From Streptomyces avidinii (GTDB lineage: Bacteria; Actinomycetota; Actinomycetes; Streptomycetales; Streptomycetaceae), in the NCBI RefSeq assembly GCF_014650695.1, contig NZ_BMVL01000003.1, positions 62,001 to 126,000 of the forward strand: a stretch of 64,000 nucleotides of DNA, in the 5' to 3' direction. Position numbers and translations under genes: made by a program. Of this stretch, positions 60,962 through 64,000 are shown piece by piece (position 1 is the first letter of the stretch; each line of letters opens with the position of its first letter). The notes under the pieces are model-generated. The model worked only from the letters and a program-made list of their open reading frames with translations. It was not told where the DNA came from and searched no databases.

Positions 60962-61876
60962 GTGCAGCGTTACGACCGGCTGAGGGAGATCCTCCGTCTC
61001 GACCCCGACAAGGATTTCCTCGCCATCTACCGGCTCACCGCCACCTACGAGTTCCCCTGGGACTTCACCCGGGCCCTGGAACTCGCCCTGTTCCGGACCT
61101 ATGCCGTCCCGAGCATCGGTGGCCTGCTGGCCGAGACGGCCGAGTTCACCGACCGGGCCCAGAAGCGCTACGACGACACGGCGCTGCTCCTGGACGCGGT
61201 CGTCGAGCACGGCTTCGAGAACGACACCGCACGCACCGCGATCCGCCGCGTCAACCAGATGCACCGCAGCTACGACATCTCGAACGAGGACATGCGCTAC
61301 GTGCTGTGCACGTTCGTGGTGATTCCGGCACGCTGGCTGGATGCCTACGGCTGGCGTCCGCTGACCCACCACGAGCGCCGGGCCTGCGCGAACTACTACG
61401 CCACCCTCGGCCGCCACCTGGGCATCACGGACATCCCGGGCTCCTACGAGGAGTTCGAAACCGCGATGAACGCCTACGAGGAGGCCCAATTCGGTTGGCA
61501 CGAGGGTGCGCGCAGGGTCGCCGACTCCACCCTCGACCTCATGGCCTCCTGGTACCCGGCGCCCGTCGCCCCCGCCGTGCGGCGCGCGAGTCTCGCCCTC
61601 CTCGACGAATCGCTGCTGAGCACCTTCCGGTACGAGCCCCCGCGGGCGCCGGTCCGCAGGCTGGTCCAGGGCGCCCTGTGGCTGCGCGGTCGCGCGGTAC
61701 GGCTCCTGCCGCCGCGCCGGGCCCCGCACTACGCCCGGCAGAACCCGGAGATCAAGGGCTACCCCCGTGGCTACGACGTGGGTGAGCTCGGCACGTTCCC
61801 GGTGCCCGGCTCGGGCGGCTGCCCCGTTCCGCATCCGCGCCGGCCCGCCGGAGCCGAGGCCCAGCCTCCGACCTGA
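60962..61876 (+). CDS. MpaB/DUF2236-family oxygenase homologue
   Basis: 304 residues from a GTG with AAAGGGA seven bases before it. Helical b-type-heme-like family related to MpaB and latex-clearing protein: QKRYDDTALLLDAVVEHGFE, the arginine/histidine region RRVNQMHRSYDISNEDMRYV, LCTFVVIPARWLDAYGWRP and a C-terminal basic tail. Some members are peroxygenases or dioxygenases; most are uncharacterised. Substrate unknown. Confidence 0.78.
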   Translation: MQRYDRLREILRLDPDKDFLAIYRLTATYEFPWDFTRALELALFRTYAVPSIGGLLAETAEFTDRAQKRYDDTALLLDAVVEHGFENDTARTAIRRVNQMHRSYDISNEDMRYVLCTFVVIPARWLDAYGWRPLTHHERRACANYYATLGRHLGITDIPGSYEEFETAMNAYEEAQFGWHEGARRVADSTLDLMASWYPAPVAPAVRRASLALLDESLLSTFRYEPPRAPVRRLVQGALWLRGRAVRLLPPRRAPHYARQNPEIKGYPRGYDVGELGTFPVPGSGGCPVPHPRRPAGAEAQPPT

Positions 61877-61927
61877 TCCCGGGCGCCTCCGCGGACCCCG
61901 GGCGCGGGGCCGACGTACAGGCGTGTG

Positions 61928-62533
61928 TCACGGATGGCGGGGGCGTTCGGCCAGCGCCAGGAAACGGTCGTCCTGGTCGGCGTACGAGGTCATGTGCCAG
62001 CCCGAACCGGACAGCAGCGGGCCGAGGTTGTGCTCGGCCCGCATGTCGTCCGCTGTCAGCTCACGTCCGTGGCGGGCGGCGAGGGCCGCTCGCCCGATCG
62101 GGTGGAACAGCGCGAGCCGGCCGCCGGGGCGGACGACCCGGGCGAGTTCGCGCAGGTTCGCTCCGGGGTCGGGCAGGTGGGCGATGAGCCCGGCGGCGAA
62201 CACCGCGTCGAGCACCTCGTCGCGCAGCGGCAGCCGGGCCACGTCGGTGAGCAGCAGGGCGCCCTCGGCGTCCCGCCCGGCCCGCCGGGCGGCGGTCAGC
62301 ATCTGAGGGGTGAGGTCCGCGCCGAGTACCGTCCCGGTCGGTCCGACGGCTGCCCGCAGTGCGGTCATGGCACGTCCGGTGCCGCAGCCCGCGTCGAGCA
62401 CGCGGTCCCCGGGCCGCAGTCCGAACTCGGCCACGGCGGTGGCGAAGGCGGGACCGTCCCCGGGGAACTTGCGGTCCCAGTCCGCCGCGCGCGCCCCGAA
62501 GAACTCCTGCACGTGTGTCTGGTCTTCGCTCAT
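61928..62533 (-). CDS. Class I SAM-dependent methyltransferase
   Basis: 201 residues. Rossmann methyltransferase with motif I RVLDAGCGTGRAMTAL, motif II acidic position in VLGADLTPQML, DVARLPLRDEVLDAVFAAGL and RVVRPGGRLALFHP. UbiE/COQ5-like small-molecule type. Substrate not predictable from context. Divergent from the MHYT gene. Confidence 0.88.
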   Translation of the reverse strand: MSEDQTHVQEFFGARAADWDRKFPGDGPAFATAVAEFGLRPGDRVLDAGCGTGRAMTALRAAVGPTGTVLGADLTPQMLTAARRAGRDAEGALLLTDVARLPLRDEVLDAVFAAGLIAHLPDPGANLRELARVVRPGGRLALFHPIGRAALAARHGRELTADDMRAEHNLGPLLSGSGWHMTSYADQDDRFLALAERPRHP

Positions 62534-62701
62534 GCGCCCATGATCCCCCACGGGCGGCCTGCGGTGTGGCTGCGGACGGTGCGCAACCTGGTGCGTGGTG
62601 TGATCGGAGATGAACGTAGCTCTGTCATATTCCAGCAGTTCCAGCTGCTTTCGAAATGCGCCCCCTGTTCGCGCCCTCACCCGGACTAGCGTCCCGTGGC
62701 C

Positions 62702-63490
62702 ATGGGACACCTGGGACATCTGGACCACGCCGCCTATGGGTGGCTGACACCCGCGCTGTCATACGTGATGGCATCGATCGGCGCCGCCCTCGGGCTGCGC
62801 TGCACCGTCCGCGCCCTCGCCGCGACCGGAGCCTCCCGCCGCAACTGGCTCCTCGCCGCGGCCTCCACCATCGGCACCGGCATCTGGACCATGCACTTCG
62901 TCGCGATGCTCGGCTTCGAGGTCACGGGCACCGAGATCCACTACAACGTGCCGCTCACGATCCTCAGCCTGCTCGTCGCCGTGCTGGTCGTCGGCGCCGG
63001 AGTCTTCGCCGTCGGCTACGGCAAGGACCGCAGGCGGTCCCTCGTACTGGGCGGCCTCACCACCGGGCTCGGCGTCGCCAGCATGCACTACCTGGGGATG
63101 GCGGCCCTGCGGTTGCACGGCGAGATCTCCTACGATCCGCTCGCCGTCGCTCTCTCCGTGGCGATCGCCGTGATCGCGGCGACCGCCGCCCTGTGGGCCG
63201 CGCTCAACATCAAGTCGCCGGTGGCGGTCGCCGTGGCCTCGCTCGTCATGGGGGCTGCCGTCAGCAGCATGCACTACACGGGGATGATGGCCGTCGCCGT
63301 CAGCGTCAGTCCCGCGGACACGGCCCTCCCCGGCGCCACGGCCATGCAGTTCATCTTCCCGCTCGCCGTCGGGCTGGGCTCCTACCTCTTCATCACCGCC
63401 GCCTTCGTCGCGCTCTCCCCGACGGTCGGCGAGCGCGAGGCCTCCGACTCTGCCCGGCACCTGCGGGAGCCCACCGCGACCGCCCACTGA
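62702..63490 (+). CDS. MHYT-domain integral membrane sensor
   Basis: 262 residues from ATG 62702 (a GTG at 62696 is also possible). Seven membrane helices with three MHYT-type motifs, MHFVAML, MHYLGMA and MHYTGMM, which in the family are thought to coordinate copper near the outer face and sense gas or redox state. Unlike many relatives it has no output domain (GGDEF, EAL or LytTR), ending in a short cytoplasmic tail. It may signal through the sensor kinase that starts 169 bases downstream. Confidence 0.88.
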   Translation: MGHLGHLDHAAYGWLTPALSYVMASIGAALGLRCTVRALAATGASRRNWLLAAASTIGTGIWTMHFVAMLGFEVTGTEIHYNVPLTILSLLVAVLVVGAGVFAVGYGKDRRRSLVLGGLTTGLGVASMHYLGMAALRLHGEISYDPLAVALSVAIAVIAATAALWAALNIKSPVAVAVASLVMGAAVSSMHYTGMMAVAVSVSPADTALPGATAMQFIFPLAVGLGSYLFITAAFVALSPTVGEREASDSARHLREPTATAH

Positions 63491-63658
63491 GCGGGCCGGT
63501 CCGCGGCGCCGCACCGCCGCGCCCCCGCCTCCGTGCCCCCCGCCTCCGCGCCCCCGCTTCCACGCACCCCCCGCCCAGCCCCCAGCGCCCCCGCACCACC
63601 GCCCCCACATCACCGCCGTATACCGCACCCGTAGGCACCGCCCCGGAACGAGGAGCCC
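63491..63658. other. C-rich intergenic strand, G-quadruplex-prone
   Basis: About 100 bases (63510-63610) of the plus strand consist almost only of C with scattered purines, including many runs of four to six C. The minus strand therefore has repeated G-runs able to form quadruplexes. It lies between the MHYT gene and the kinase start; a GAGGAG ribosome site follows. Confidence 0.5.
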
Positions 63659-64000
63659 ATGCGAACACCCCGCAGAAAACCGGAAGCAGCGGCGCCGCGG
63701 CAGCCCGCGCCCCCGGCCCGCGGCCGCCGGGCCCACGCCGGGCCGCCGGCCGAGGAACCGGCGGAACTCCGGTCCCACCAGCCCCAGCCGGCCGCCGCGC
63801 GCGAGAGCGGGCGCCGGGTACGACTGCGGCTGCGCCCCGCCACCGTCCGCGCCAAGATCGTCTCGCTGCTGATGGTCCCGGTCGTCTCGCTCCTCGCCCT
63901 CTGGGCCTTCGCCACCGTCAACACCGCCCAGGACATGGCCCGGCTCAGCCGTGTCCAGCAGGTCGATGCCGAGATACGCACCCCCGTCGCCGCCGCCGTA
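63659..64000 (+). CDS. Nitrate-sensing-type sensor histidine kinase, N-terminal part
   Basis: 114 residues before the window ends. ATG with GAGGAG six bases before it. A long basic, proline-rich cytoplasmic lead is followed by RLRPATVRAKIVSLLMVPVV and a membrane helix (VVSLLALWAFATVNTA), then the start of an extracellular helical NIT-like domain (QQVDAEIRTPVAAAV). This is the N-terminus typical of Streptomyces conservon (CvnA-type) sensor kinases, which are followed by cvnB-D; those genes are outside the window. Confidence 0.75.
   Translation, partial: MRTPRRKPEAAAPRQPAPPARGRRAHAGPPAEEPAELRSHQPQPAAARESGRRVRLRLRPATVRAKIVSLLMVPVVSLLALWAFATVNTAQDMARLSRVQQVDAEIRTPVAAAV

Overview
The window is high-GC actinobacterial chromosome. 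Strong codon bias towards G/C in third positions, the gene families present (CchHIJ-type siderophore genes, a fused SecDF, MHYT protein, SCO6745-like protein, a nitrate-sensing histidine kinase) and many leaderless or GTG starts all point to a Streptomyces or close relative. No rRNA, tRNA or CRISPR array was recognised.

Left part (1-12.4 kb). The window opens inside the last module of a siderophore NRPS that ends at its carrier domain without a thioesterase. It is followed by an overlapping ABC exporter whose ATPase domain has lost its Walker A motif, and by a convergent enterochelin-esterase-like hydrolase with an iron box in front of it. Order and specificity code match the coelichelin locus (cchH-cchI-cchJ). 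A decayed amidohydrolase follows, then a tightly coupled choline/glycine-betaine operon: betaine aldehyde dehydrogenase, GMC choline oxidoreductase, and an ABC importer (ATPase, fused double permease, lipoprotein receptor).

Middle part (12.4-41.9 kb). There are two tandem secreted S33-type peptidases; a secreted Scabin/ScARP-like ADP-ribosyltransferase; a LysR regulator divergent from an SCO6745-like protein; VOC, I36-like inhibitor, GDSL hydrolase and PPOX proteins; a coupled SPFH protein plus NAD-kinase-like pair behind a promoter carrying an inverted repeat; a graveyard of gene fragments (TetR, histidine kinase, 2'-5' RNA ligase); a 758-residue HTH/coiled-coil/alpha-solenoid protein; an ankyrin/HEAT protein convergent with a Ro60 (TROVE) protein; a truncated JmjC-type cupin; FKBP; a DUF5685-like protein with an extreme cysteine-rich tail; an MFS exporter; and a SecDF fusion.

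Accessory island (about 42.0-50.5 kb). This stretch is bounded and split by three copies of the 3' end of an aldehyde dehydrogenase gene (exaC), of which only the right-hand one belongs to a full gene. Between them lie an HNH fragment, a zinc-ribbon ORF, a HEXXH metallopeptidase with a small upstream partner, an IS630-family element interrupted by a complete group II intron with its reverse transcriptase, and a decayed IS5-family element. No integrase was recognised, so it looks like the remnant of one or more integrations at the exaC 3' end.

Right part (50.4-64 kb). exaC and its GAF-domain regulator; a coupled SNF2 helicase/SWIM zinc-finger pair; a small membrane protein; an isoprenyl diphosphate synthase homologue; a TrmO-like methyltransferase with a coupled hypothetical protein; an MpaB/DUF2236 oxygenase homologue; a class I methyltransferase; a MHYT membrane sensor; and the start of a sensor histidine kinase that runs off the window.
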